DNA of 12,779 bases, taken from Aquisalimonas sp. (GTDB lineage Bacteria; Pseudomonadota; Gammaproteobacteria; Nitrococcales; Aquisalimonadaceae). A program made the translations under genes and the position numbers. Numbering within the stretch: position 1 is the stretch's first letter; each line of letters opens with the position of its first letter. Positions 1 to 7,767 of this stretch are shown piece after piece. The stretch covers positions 1-12,779 of the forward strand of contig SKYZ01000134.1 of assembly GCA_007127625.1 (NCBI GenBank). Reading direction: 5' to 3'. The notes below the pieces were generated by a model. It searched no databases, was not told the origin of the DNA, and saw only the letters and a program-made list of their open reading frames with translations.

Positions 1-947
1 GCCTGGCGGACCTCACCGGCAACACCCACCGCGCGGAGTTCAGTATCGACAAGCTCTGCGCCGCGGACCACGGTAGCGGCGCCCAGGGCCTGGTGGAGTT
101 CCGCGCCTTCGAGATGCCGCCCCACCCACGCATGAGTCTGGCCCAGATGCTGCTCCTGCGTGCGCTGGTGGCGCGGTTCTGGCAGACCCCGTATCACTAC
201 CCGCTGGTCCGCTGGGGCACCCTGCTCCACGACCGCTTCCTGCTGCCCCACTACACCTGGGAAGATTTCCGGGAGGTGATCGCCGACATGAACGCCGCCG
301 GCTACCCGGTGCAGGAGAGCTGGTTCGCCGCGTTCCACGAATTCCGCTTCCCGGTCCTGGGGCGGGCCAGCTACCACGGGGTGCAGATGGAGCTGCGCAC
401 CGCCCTGGAACCCTGGCCGGTGGTGGAAGTGCACAGCTCCATCCAGCGGGCGTCACGGGCGGTGGACTCCTCGGTGGAGCGGGTACAGTTCCGCTGTTCG
501 GGGCTGGATCCCGACCGCCACCTGATCACCTGCAACGGCCGCCGGGTGCCGTTGCAGTGCACGGGCACCCCGGGTGACTACGTCGCTGGTGTGCGCTTCC
601 GCGCCTGGCCGGACCCTCTGGGCCGCCACCCCACGGTGCCCGCGCATGCACCGCTGGTGTTCGACCTGGTGGACATAAACCTGGGGCGGCCGGTCGGAGG
701 CTGCGTCCACCACGTCGCCCACCCCGGCGGTCGCGCCTACGACACCGTCCCCATCAACGCCAACGAGGCCGAGGCGCGCCGGATGACCCGTTTCTGGGAC
801 TGGGGCCACAGCCCTGGCGGCGACCCCCAGCCGGACTGGCTGACCGCGCTGCGGATACGCCGCGGCGACCCCGCCACACCACCGGCGGAGGAGCCGGACC
901 CGGATTGCCCCCACACCCTGGATCTGCGCCGGGAGCCCCGGTCATGA
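1..947 (+). CDS. Transglutaminase/DUF2126 family putative amidoligase (5'-truncated by window edge)
   Basis: Only the last ~315 codons are present: the frame is open from base 3 to the TGA at 945-947, so the GTG at 93 is an internal valine. Full family members are about 1,100 residues: transglutaminase N-domain, Cys-His-Asp transglutaminase core, then the DUF2126 region annotated as a putative amidoligase. The visible part looks canonical: TGNTHRAEFSIDKL (bases 15-56), EFRAFEMPPHPRMSLAQ (96-146), a VRWGTLLHDRFLLP segment, LVFDLVD, then HPGGRAYDTVPINANEAEARR and a C-terminal HTLDLRREP. Conserved His (27-29), Arg (30-32), Glu (36-38), Arg (102-104) and Glu (111-113) are present, unlike in the downstream paralogue. 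It is probably cytoplasmic and may form amide bonds; substrate is unknown. The stop overlaps the next start as ATGA, indicating translational coupling. Whether its transglutaminase triad is intact cannot be seen. Confidence 0.9.
   Translation, partial: LADLTGNTHRAEFSIDKLCAADHGSGAQGLVEFRAFEMPPHPRMSLAQMLLLRALVARFWQTPYHYPLVRWGTLLHDRFLLPHYTWEDFREVIADMNAAGYPVQESWFAAFHEFRFPVLGRASYHGVQMELRTALEPWPVVEVHSSIQRASRAVDSSVERVQFRCSGLDPDRHLITCNGRRVPLQCTGTPGDYVAGVRFRAWPDPLGRHPTVPAHAPLVFDLVDINLGRPVGGCVHHVAHPGGRAYDTVPINANEAEARRMTRFWDWGHSPGGDPQPDWLTALRIRRGDPATPPAEEPDPDCPHTLDLRREPRS
931..935 (+). promoter_or_regulatory. Shine-Dalgarno GGGAG deciding the start of the second DUF2126 gene
   Basis: GGGAG lies eight bases upstream of the ATG at 944, inside the end of the preceding gene. 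The alternative in-frame TTG at 905 would add 13 residues that resemble nothing in the family, so the ATG is preferred. The family's N-terminal beta-strand (here IALRHRLDYRFDRPV) begins just after it. Confidence 0.65.
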
Positions 948-3900
948 ACGAGCCCGCACCCCGCATCGCCCTGCGTCACCGTCTGGACTACCGGTTCGAT
1001 CGACCGGTCAGGCTGTCCACTCACTGGCTGCGCCTGTGTCCGGCGCCCAACACTCGCGCCAAGGTCACCGCCTACACGCTGCGGGTCGGCCCGCGCACGC
1101 ATTTCCTGAACTGGCTCCGTGACCCCTTCGAGAACCACCTGGCGCGGCTGGATCTGCCGGAGCCGATCCGCCACTTCACCCTGGACGTGGAGATCCTCGC
1201 AGAGCTGCAACCGGCGAACCCCTTCGATTTCCTGGCGGAACCCTATGCGGTCAACCACCCCTTCGACTACCCGCAACAGCTGGCCCGCGACCTGGCGCCG
1301 TACCTGCGGCAACCGGCCATCGGCCCGATCACCCGTGCATGGCTTGCGCGACTGGACGGTACCGAAGCTGCCACCATCGAGCGCCTCACCGCACTGAACC
1401 AGCACGTCGGCACGACCCTTGCGACGGCGGACGACGACGCCCCGGGGAGCGTGGATACCGACGCGGTGCTCGACGCCGGCACCGGCTCCCCGCGCGCACT
1501 GGCGTGGCTGCTCACCCTGGCACTGCGCCATTTCGGAATCGCGGCACGCCTCGTGTCCGGCTACCGCCTCACCGGCGCCGCGCCTGACTACCACGCCGCC
1601 CTGGCCGCCTGGGTCGAGGCGTACCTGCCCGGCGCCGGATGGATCGGACTGGACCCGGTCGCGGGCCTGTTCACCGCGGAACAGCACATCCCCCTGGCCA
1701 CCGCCGCCGATCCGCTGCGCCTGCGGCCGGTCATCGGCTACCGGGAAGCCTGCGAGGAGACCGTCAGCGAGGACCTGGAGGTGATCACCCTGACGGCCCG
1801 GGGACCGGACTGGCCCTACACCGACGCGCAGTGGACCGCCATCCACGCCACTGCCGACCACGTGGATGAACGCCTGCAGCACCGCAACATCACCCTGACC
1901 GGCGGCACCGCGCTGGAATTCACCCGCCCGGACCACAAGGCGGCACCGGAATGGCGCACCGGCGGCCCGGGTCCGGACACGCTGGCCACCGCCCGACGGC
2001 TGGCCCGCCGGTTGCGCGACCGGCTGCTCCCGGGCGCGGCAATCTGTACCGGCCAGGGCGAGTGGTTTGCCGGCGAACCGGCGCCGCGCTGGCGCATCCA
2101 CTGCATTGCCCGCCGGGATGGCACGCCGGTGTGGCAGGATCCGGGCTTGCTGGATGTGCCGGGGCGAGACGACAGCCCCGGACGGGAGGCCGTACTGCCC
2201 CTCGCCAACAGCATTGCGCAGCGACTGGGACTCGCCCCGGAGGATGTGCTGCCGGCCCACGAGGACCAGCTGTTCGCCCTGTGGAACGATCGCCAGGCCT
2301 TGGAATTCCGGCCCGACGACAGTGACCTGGCCACCCCGGAGGCGCGCCTGGCCCTGGCCCGGCATCTGGATCGCGCCCACGGCCCTGCCACCGGGTTCGT
2401 GCTGCCGCTGCACCGGGATCCGGGCTCCGGTACCTGGCTTAGCGGCCCGTGGCCCACCCGGCGCGGGACCGTGACGCTGCTCCCCGGCGAAGCTCCCATG
2501 GGCTTCCGGCTGCCGCTGAATGGACTGCCCCGGACCGCGGAGGGGCGGGTGGAACCGCCGCCGGCCCGCTCGCCCTGGGACAGCGACGCACCGCTGTCGG
2601 CGGTGGCCGGGAGCCGTCGTGCCCTGCCCGGTGCCAGCGTCATGCCCGCCACCGCCCTGTGCGTTGAGCGCCGCCAGGGCCAGCTCCACGTCTTTCTGCC
2701 GCCGCTGCCCAGCAGTGACGACTTTCTGCATCTGATGGATGCCGTCGAGGGTGCAGCCGCGGAATGCGGCGTGGCGGTGCACCTGGAGGGCTACACACCA
2801 CCCACCGACCCGCGCCTGCAGTGCCTCGAACTCGAGCCGGAGACCGGCACCCTGCGCATCACCGTGCCACCGGCCCCGGACTGGCGCCAGGAGTGCGCCT
2901 GGCTGCAGGCCGTGTACGACGAAGCGGAACGCCTGGGACTGGCCGCCTGGACCGGTGACGCCGACCTGCCAGCGCCGGCGGGACAGCGGGCCGGTCGCCA
3001 ACTCGGCGGACCGACGCCGGCCCATAGCCCGTTCCTGCGCGACCCGGGGCTACTGCGCTCGCTGCTGCTCTACTGGCAGCGCCACCCCAGTCTCTCCTAC
3101 CTGTTCGCCGGCCCCCGCGTCGGCCCCGACGGCTGGGCGCCGAGACTGGACGAGGTCAGCGACGGCCACATGCGCGAGCTGGCACTTGCCCTGGAACGCC
3201 TGCCCCACGGGGACTGCGACCGGCCCTGGCTGGCGGACCGTGTGCTCTCACACCTGGTCACCGACCCCGCCGGCGATCCCCGGGGCGGCGAGTTCCGCCT
3301 GCACCGACTGTACCCGGCGGGCGCGGGAGGTGAACGGCTGGGCATAGTGGAACTGCACGCCTTCGCCATGGCCCCGCACGCCAGGCTCGCCGCCGTCCAG
3401 TCACTGCTGCTGCGGGCCATCTTACTGCGGCTGGCCGTGCGTCCGGAGACCGGTGCCCCGGTGCGCTGGGGCACGGCCCTGCACGACCGCTTCCTGCTGC
3501 CGGAAGTCCTGCAGCGGGATTTCGACACCGTTCTGGCGGAACTGGGCGACTGCGGTGTCAGGCTCGAAAGCCGCTGGTTCGCCCCCTGGATCACCTGGAT
3601 GTTCCCGCTGCTGGCCGACCTGCATGCGGGCCCGGTTCGCCTGCGCCTGCAACCGGCGCTGGAGCCCTGGCCGGTGCTGGCGGAGGAGAGCACCGGCCAG
3701 GGCAGCTTCCGCTTCATCGACCCGGCCAACGCCCGCTTCCAGGTGCACCTCACCGGCATGACACCGAACCGCCATGTGCTGCTATGCAATGGACACCGTG
3801 TCCCGCTGCAAGGCGCCGACCGGCCCGGCGAAGCGGTGGCCGGTATCCGCTGCAAGGTGGCTGATCCGCCAGCCACGCTGTATCCCGGCATGCCGCCGGT

Positions 3901-4219
3901 GCGTGCCCTGGTATTCGATCTGGTGGACACCTGGAGCGGCCGGACCCTTGGCGGCTGTACGTACGAACTCCCGGACACCGACGCCTGGAGCCCGCCAGAC
4001 GTTTCGCCGATCGCGGACACAGCGACTCCAGGGTATTCGGGCTCCCCGGCAGCGACGCGGCCGGCGCCTCCAGGCGCTGCCACGGCCTTCAGCGCCCGCG
4101 GGCGGCTCCTTCCGGAGAGCAGCCCCGGGACGCCGCCGGTGCCATCGACTCCGTCCACCGCGCCGGAGACCCCGTACCTCCTGGACCTGGCGGACCCCCG
4201 GCCTGGGTCAGGACTCTAG
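944..4219 (+). CDS. Transglutaminase/DUF2126-like protein, probable pseudoenzyme paralogue of the upstream gene
   Basis: A complete protein of 1,091 residues from the ATG at 944. Order: transglutaminase N-terminal domain (~6-100, with NPFDFLAEPYA), transglutaminase-like core (~150-245), DUF2126 region (~310-1005), then a Pro/Ser/Ala/Thr-rich tail (~1011-1075) ending YLLDLADP. The core keeps the scaffold (AWLLTLALRHFGIAARLVSGY; YLPGAGWIGLDP), but the usual GSCRDSAWLL is GSPRALAWLL, placing Pro183 where the nucleophilic Cys belongs. The usual HAWAEVYLPG is AAWVEAYLPG, putting Ala221 at the catalytic His. Asp237 remains. Residues shared by functional DUF2126 proteins and seen in the upstream gene are also changed: HRAE is RGGE (780-783), and EFRAFEMPPH is ELHAFAMAPH (His805, Ala808). 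From memory, the family also has a glycine-rich DGRHTGTGGGNH motif, not recognisable here. The intact long frame argues against a decaying pseudogene. A structural or regulatory partner of the upstream enzyme is the likeliest role (inference). Confidence 0.9.
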   Translation: MNEPAPRIALRHRLDYRFDRPVRLSTHWLRLCPAPNTRAKVTAYTLRVGPRTHFLNWLRDPFENHLARLDLPEPIRHFTLDVEILAELQPANPFDFLAEPYAVNHPFDYPQQLARDLAPYLRQPAIGPITRAWLARLDGTEAATIERLTALNQHVGTTLATADDDAPGSVDTDAVLDAGTGSPRALAWLLTLALRHFGIAARLVSGYRLTGAAPDYHAALAAWVEAYLPGAGWIGLDPVAGLFTAEQHIPLATAADPLRLRPVIGYREACEETVSEDLEVITLTARGPDWPYTDAQWTAIHATADHVDERLQHRNITLTGGTALEFTRPDHKAAPEWRTGGPGPDTLATARRLARRLRDRLLPGAAICTGQGEWFAGEPAPRWRIHCIARRDGTPVWQDPGLLDVPGRDDSPGREAVLPLANSIAQRLGLAPEDVLPAHEDQLFALWNDRQALEFRPDDSDLATPEARLALARHLDRAHGPATGFVLPLHRDPGSGTWLSGPWPTRRGTVTLLPGEAPMGFRLPLNGLPRTAEGRVEPPPARSPWDSDAPLSAVAGSRRALPGASVMPATALCVERRQGQLHVFLPPLPSSDDFLHLMDAVEGAAAECGVAVHLEGYTPPTDPRLQCLELEPETGTLRITVPPAPDWRQECAWLQAVYDEAERLGLAAWTGDADLPAPAGQRAGRQLGGPTPAHSPFLRDPGLLRSLLLYWQRHPSLSYLFAGPRVGPDGWAPRLDEVSDGHMRELALALERLPHGDCDRPWLADRVLSHLVTDPAGDPRGGEFRLHRLYPAGAGGERLGIVELHAFAMAPHARLAAVQSLLLRAILLRLAVRPETGAPVRWGTALHDRFLLPEVLQRDFDTVLAELGDCGVRLESRWFAPWITWMFPLLADLHAGPVRLRLQPALEPWPVLAEESTGQGSFRFIDPANARFQVHLTGMTPNRHVLLCNGHRVPLQGADRPGEAVAGIRCKVADPPATLYPGMPPVRALVFDLVDTWSGRTLGGCTYELPDTDAWSPPDVSPIADTATPGYSGSPAATRPAPPGAATAFSARGRLLPESSPGTPPVPSTPSTAPETPYLLDLADPRPGSGL

Positions 4220-4305
4220 TGTCCCGTCCCCGCGCAGCGATTTCTTAGCGCGGCAGGGCCGCTCGGGTTATTCTGGCGACGATCAACAGCCGTCAGGCGC
4301 CGTTC
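4220..4305 (+). promoter_or_regulatory. 86-bp intergenic gap, possible internal promoter or attenuator
   Basis: This is the only sizeable gap in an otherwise tightly packed operon. It contains a small GC-rich hairpin (GCGGC at 4250-4254, loop AGG, GCCGC at 4258-4262) and a -10-like TATTCT at 4269-4274. No convincing -35 lies 16-18 bases upstream and no T-run follows the hairpin. The Shine-Dalgarno for the next gene is weak (AGG at 4295-4297). The spacing hints that the ATP-grasp gene may have its own expression control, but this is not demonstrated. Confidence 0.25.
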
Positions 4306-6858
4306 ATGTCAGCCAGTCCCGAGACCACCCTCCTGTCCAGGTACCAGCGTCTGTCCGACCAGCCGGACGAGATGTTCGCGGCCAATGGTCAGGTGCGCAC
4401 CACCTGGCAGTACCTGGCCGACGCCCTGGACGCACTGGGCGTGGACAACCTGCGCCAGCGACACACACAGGCGCGACGCCTGCTGCGCGAGCGCGGCGTG
4501 ACCTACAACGTCTACGGCGACCCGCAGGGCCAGGAGCGCAGCTGGGACCTGGACCCGATTCCGGTGCTCATCGGCAGCGATGAATGGGCGCAGGTGGAGG
4601 GCGCGCTGCAGCGTCGGGCGGAGCTGTTCAACCTGATTCTCAAGGACATCTACGGCCCGCAGGAGCTGTTGCAGCGCGGCCTGCTCCCGGCAGAGGTCAT
4701 CTACGGCCACGGCGGATTCCTGCGCCCGTGCCATCCCTATGATCCGGACCTGGCACACCCGCTGACCATCTATGCCGCCGACCTGGCGCGCACCGACAAC
4801 GGGCGCCTGCACGTGGTCGGAGACCGCACCCAGTCGCCCTCCGGCGCCGGCTACGCCCTGGAGAACCGGGTGGTGATGAGCCGGGCCATGCCCAGCCTGT
4901 ATCGGGAATCTCACGTGCACCGCCTGGCCCTGTTCTTCCAGAACCTGCGCGCCAGCCTGGCCGCGCTGGCCCCGAACCGTGGCCAGGACGAGCCCAGCGT
5001 GGTGGTGCTCACCCCGGGCCCCCTCAACGAGACCTACTTCGAGCATTCGTTCCTGGCCAGCTACCTGGGGTACACCCTGGTGGAAGGGGGCGATCTCACG
5101 GTCCGCGACGGCCGGGTCTGGCTTCGCTCCATGGGCCGCCTGGAGCCGGTGGACGTAATCCTGCGGCGGCTCGACGACGACTACTGCGACGCGCTGGAAC
5201 TGCGCGGCGACTCCCTGCTGGGGGTTCCCGGCCTCACCGAGGCGGCGCGGCGCGGTAACGTGGCCCTGGCCAATCCCCTGGGTGCGGGGGTCCTGGAGAA
5301 TCCCGCCCTGCACGCCTTCCTGCCAGGGGTCGCGCAGCACTTTCTCGGGCGCGAGCTGGACCTGCCGACCCTGCCTACCTGGTGGTGCGGCGACCCCGAC
5401 TCCCTGGACCATGTGCTCGCCCACCTGGACGAACTGGTGGTCAAGCCCATCGGCCCTGGATCAGGGCCCGCCACACTGTTCGGCAGCGCCATGGACGCCT
5501 CCGCCCGGGACGCACTGGCCCAGCGTATCCGCCGGGCGCCGCACCGATTCGCCGCCCAGCAGCAGGCACGCTTCTCGTCGGTACCCACCCTGGGCGAGCA
5601 GGGCCTGGAACCCCGCGCCGCCACGCTGCGGACCTTCCTGGTGGGCCGCCCCGACGGCTATGCAGTGATGCCGGGCGGGCTCACGCGCATTGCGCCGGCA
5701 CCCGGTGAGCTCAACGCCTCCAACCAGGCCGGCGGCGTGTCCAAGGACACCTGGGTGGTCGCCTCGGAACCGGTGCGGGAAGTCAGCCTGATGAGTACCG
5801 AAGGCGGCATGGACACACCCATGGACCGTTCGGCGGCCCTGCCACCGGCGGCCACGGAGAACCTGTTCTGGATGGCCCGCTATGCCGAGCGGGCGGAGCA
5901 CGGGCTGCGCCTGCTGCGGGTGATTCAGCGGCTGCAGCGAACCGCCCAGGACTACCGGGACCCGCTGGATCAGCAGTGCCTGCAGACGCTGCTGATGGCG
6001 TTGAGCCGGGTCACCGACACCCGGCCGGGTTTCCTTGCCGGCGATCCGGCGCTGCTCGCCGACCCCATGCCGGAGTTGCGCTCGGTACTGCGGGATCCCG
6101 GCCGTGTGGGCACGGTGGCATTCAATCTCCAGGCCATGCTGGCCGCCTCCCACGCCGTGCGGGACCGACTGTCCCAGGACACCTGGCGGGTGATCGGCAA
6201 CATCCGCACGCGGCTGGCCGACGGCGGTGATGGGGATCCGGGGCCGGAGCTGGACGATGCCATCACTCTGCTCGCAGCGCTGCGCGGGCTCCAGGACGAC
6301 ACCATGGTCCACAGCCAGGCCTGGAGTTTCCTGGAACTGGGCCGCTGCATCGAGCGCGGGCTGCTCACCAGCAGCCTGCTGCGGGCCACCATGAGCACGG
6401 CCCTGGATCCGCGGCTGGAATCGCGGGTGCTGGAGGCGGTGCTCAGCCACCTGGAAAGCGTCAACGCCTACCGGCGGCAGCATCACCAGGTGGCCCAGGC
6501 CCGGCCGGTGCTGGATCTTGTGCTGCTGCACGAGCGCAATCCGCGCTCTGTGGGCTATCAGCTGGCACGCCTCAAGGCGGCGCTTCAGGCCCTGAACAGT
6601 GGCGCCCATGACAGCGGACTCAGCACCGAGGAGCGGCTGGTGCTGGAGGCGCATACGGCACTACAACTGAGCGATGCAGACAGACTGACCAGGGCGGACG
6701 CCGCGTCCGGACACCGCCCCGCACTGGATCAGCTGCTGGCGCGCAACGGGCGACTGCTTGACCGTACCGCCCGCCGCCTGGCGGAGTCGTACTTCTCCGA
6801 TCCCCGTGGTCCACGCCAGCTCACTGCGGCCAACACCGACCTGCAGGAAACCTCCTGA
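4306..6858 (+). CDS. Circularly permuted ATP-grasp / alpha-E domain fusion protein
   Basis: 850 residues. The first ~490 form a circularly permuted type-2 ATP-grasp module (the former DUF404/DUF407 families): YNVYGDPQG (67-75), GHGGFLRPCHPYD (134-146), VVGDRTQSPSGAGYALENR (170-188), VVVLTPGPLNETYFEHSFLA (232-251), RRLDDDYCDALELR (287-300), NPLGAGVLENPAL (323-335) and ELVVKPI (376-382), whose lysine is a candidate nucleotide ligand. From ~516 to the end is an alpha-helical alpha-E (DUF403) domain: ENLFWMARYAERAE (518-531), WSFLELGRCIERG and ERNPRSVGYQLARLK. In many genomes the two halves are separate adjacent genes; this fused form is also common. ATP-grasp enzymes of this type are predicted to ligate a carboxylate to an amine, with alpha-E as a partner domain; the substrate is unknown. 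No signal peptide is seen, so it is probably cytoplasmic. Its TGA overlaps the next ATG by one base (TGATG), implying coupling. Confidence 0.95.
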   Translation: MSASPETTLLSRYQRLSDQPDEMFAANGQVRTTWQYLADALDALGVDNLRQRHTQARRLLRERGVTYNVYGDPQGQERSWDLDPIPVLIGSDEWAQVEGALQRRAELFNLILKDIYGPQELLQRGLLPAEVIYGHGGFLRPCHPYDPDLAHPLTIYAADLARTDNGRLHVVGDRTQSPSGAGYALENRVVMSRAMPSLYRESHVHRLALFFQNLRASLAALAPNRGQDEPSVVVLTPGPLNETYFEHSFLASYLGYTLVEGGDLTVRDGRVWLRSMGRLEPVDVILRRLDDDYCDALELRGDSLLGVPGLTEAARRGNVALANPLGAGVLENPALHAFLPGVAQHFLGRELDLPTLPTWWCGDPDSLDHVLAHLDELVVKPIGPGSGPATLFGSAMDASARDALAQRIRRAPHRFAAQQQARFSSVPTLGEQGLEPRAATLRTFLVGRPDGYAVMPGGLTRIAPAPGELNASNQAGGVSKDTWVVASEPVREVSLMSTEGGMDTPMDRSAALPPAATENLFWMARYAERAEHGLRLLRVIQRLQRTAQDYRDPLDQQCLQTLLMALSRVTDTRPGFLAGDPALLADPMPELRSVLRDPGRVGTVAFNLQAMLAASHAVRDRLSQDTWRVIGNIRTRLADGGDGDPGPELDDAITLLAALRGLQDDTMVHSQAWSFLELGRCIERGLLTSSLLRATMSTALDPRLESRVLEAVLSHLESVNAYRRQHHQVAQARPVLDLVLLHERNPRSVGYQLARLKAALQALNSGAHDSGLSTEERLVLEAHTALQLSDADRLTRADAASGHRPALDQLLARNGRLLDRTARRLAESYFSDPRGPRQLTAANTDLQETS

Positions 6859-7745
6859 TGCGGTACCGGATCACCCACCGCACGGACTACAGCTACGCCC
6901 AGCCCATCATCCGCGGCTACAACGAGGCGCGACTGGCCCCGCGCAGCACGGCCGTCCAGTCGGTGCACAATCACGGTGTGACCATCTACCCCGCCCCGGC
7001 CTATCGGGCCGAGCGTGTGGACTTCTTCGGCAACCGGGTGCTGCACTTCGCCATGCAGCACCCCCATAGCCAGCTGACGGTGACCGCGGTCAGCGAGGTG
7101 GAACTGCTGCAGAGCTCGCCGGAACCGCAGCTGGCCAACGGCATGGCCTGGGAACAGGCGGCCACCGCCACCCGGAGCGACTGCAGCCCCACGGGGCTGG
7201 ACGCGCGGCAGTATCTGCTGGAGTCCCCGCAGGTGCCGCTGAGCGACGAGGCTCTGGCCTATGCCCGGGGTTCGTTTGCCACCGGCCGGGCGGTCACTGA
7301 CGCAGTGGCCAATCTCATGGGCAGGATTCACCAGGATTTTGCCTACGATCCCACGGCCACCACTGTCAGCACACCCATCGACCGGGTGTTCCGGGATCAG
7401 CGGGGCGTATGCCAGGACTTTGCCCACCTGGCCATTGCCTGTGTGCGCAGCATGGGCATCGCCGCGCGTTACGTCTCCGGTTACCTTGAGACGCTACCGC
7501 CGCCGGGACAGGAGAAACTCCAGGGCGCCGATGCATCGCATGCGTGGTTCGCGGTGTACGATCCCAGCCTGGGCTGGATCGACTATGATCCCACCAATAA
7601 CGTGGTGCCCATGGACCAGCACATCACCACGGCCTGGGGCCGCGACTACGGGGACATTTCGCCACTGAAAGGTGTCATTTTCGGTGGCTCCGGCGGACAG
7701 CGCAGCCATGTGGCCGTGGACGTCGAGCGGCTGACGGACACCTGA
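6858..7745 (+). CDS. Transglutaminase-like cysteine protein (bacterial, with N-terminal domain)
   Basis: 295 residues, typical for the compact family. An N-terminal beta domain (MRYRITHRTDYSYAQP; DFFGNRVLHF at 55-64) precedes a transglutaminase core with an intact triad: Cys185 in RGVCQDFAH, His228 in SHAWFAVYDP, and Asp244 in WIDYDPTNN. The conserved SMGIAARYVSGY (198-209) and a C-terminal WGRDYGDISPLKGVIFGG (260-277) are standard. Such proteins act as cysteine proteases, amidases or acyl-transferases; in this neighbourhood they may process an amide bond formed by the adjacent ligases (inference). The start overlaps the preceding stop by one base, and AGGAA at 6845-6849 gives a good ribosome site. 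There is no signal peptide. With its triad complete, it contrasts with the large triad-less paralogue two genes upstream and could supply catalysis to a shared complex. Confidence 0.95.
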   Translation: MRYRITHRTDYSYAQPIIRGYNEARLAPRSTAVQSVHNHGVTIYPAPAYRAERVDFFGNRVLHFAMQHPHSQLTVTAVSEVELLQSSPEPQLANGMAWEQAATATRSDCSPTGLDARQYLLESPQVPLSDEALAYARGSFATGRAVTDAVANLMGRIHQDFAYDPTATTVSTPIDRVFRDQRGVCQDFAHLAIACVRSMGIAARYVSGYLETLPPPGQEKLQGADASHAWFAVYDPSLGWIDYDPTNNVVPMDQHITTAWGRDYGDISPLKGVIFGGSGGQRSHVAVDVERLTDT

Positions 7746-7759
7746 CCCGCACAACCAAC

Positions 7760-7765
7760 GAGGAG
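7760..7765 (+). promoter_or_regulatory. Shine-Dalgarno GAGGAG unusually close to the hydrolase start
   Basis: GAGGAG ends only two bases before the ATG at 7768, closer than the usual 5-9. The next codon, TTG at 7771, would sit at a more normal distance and remove a single residue. ATG is retained; the protein is the same either way apart from one residue. Confidence 0.4.
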
Positions 7766-7767
7766 CA

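Noticed and set aside
93..947. GTG at 93 as the true start of the first gene
   Set aside because: The frame is open upstream and codes conserved DUF2126 sequence (TGNTHRAEF), so the gene simply begins outside the window.
737..3025. 762-codon open frame on the minus strand
   Set aside because: It lies opposite two DUF2126 genes with clear homology. It is rich in Gly, Arg, Gln and Val with no domain signal; long antisense frames are expected at this GC content.
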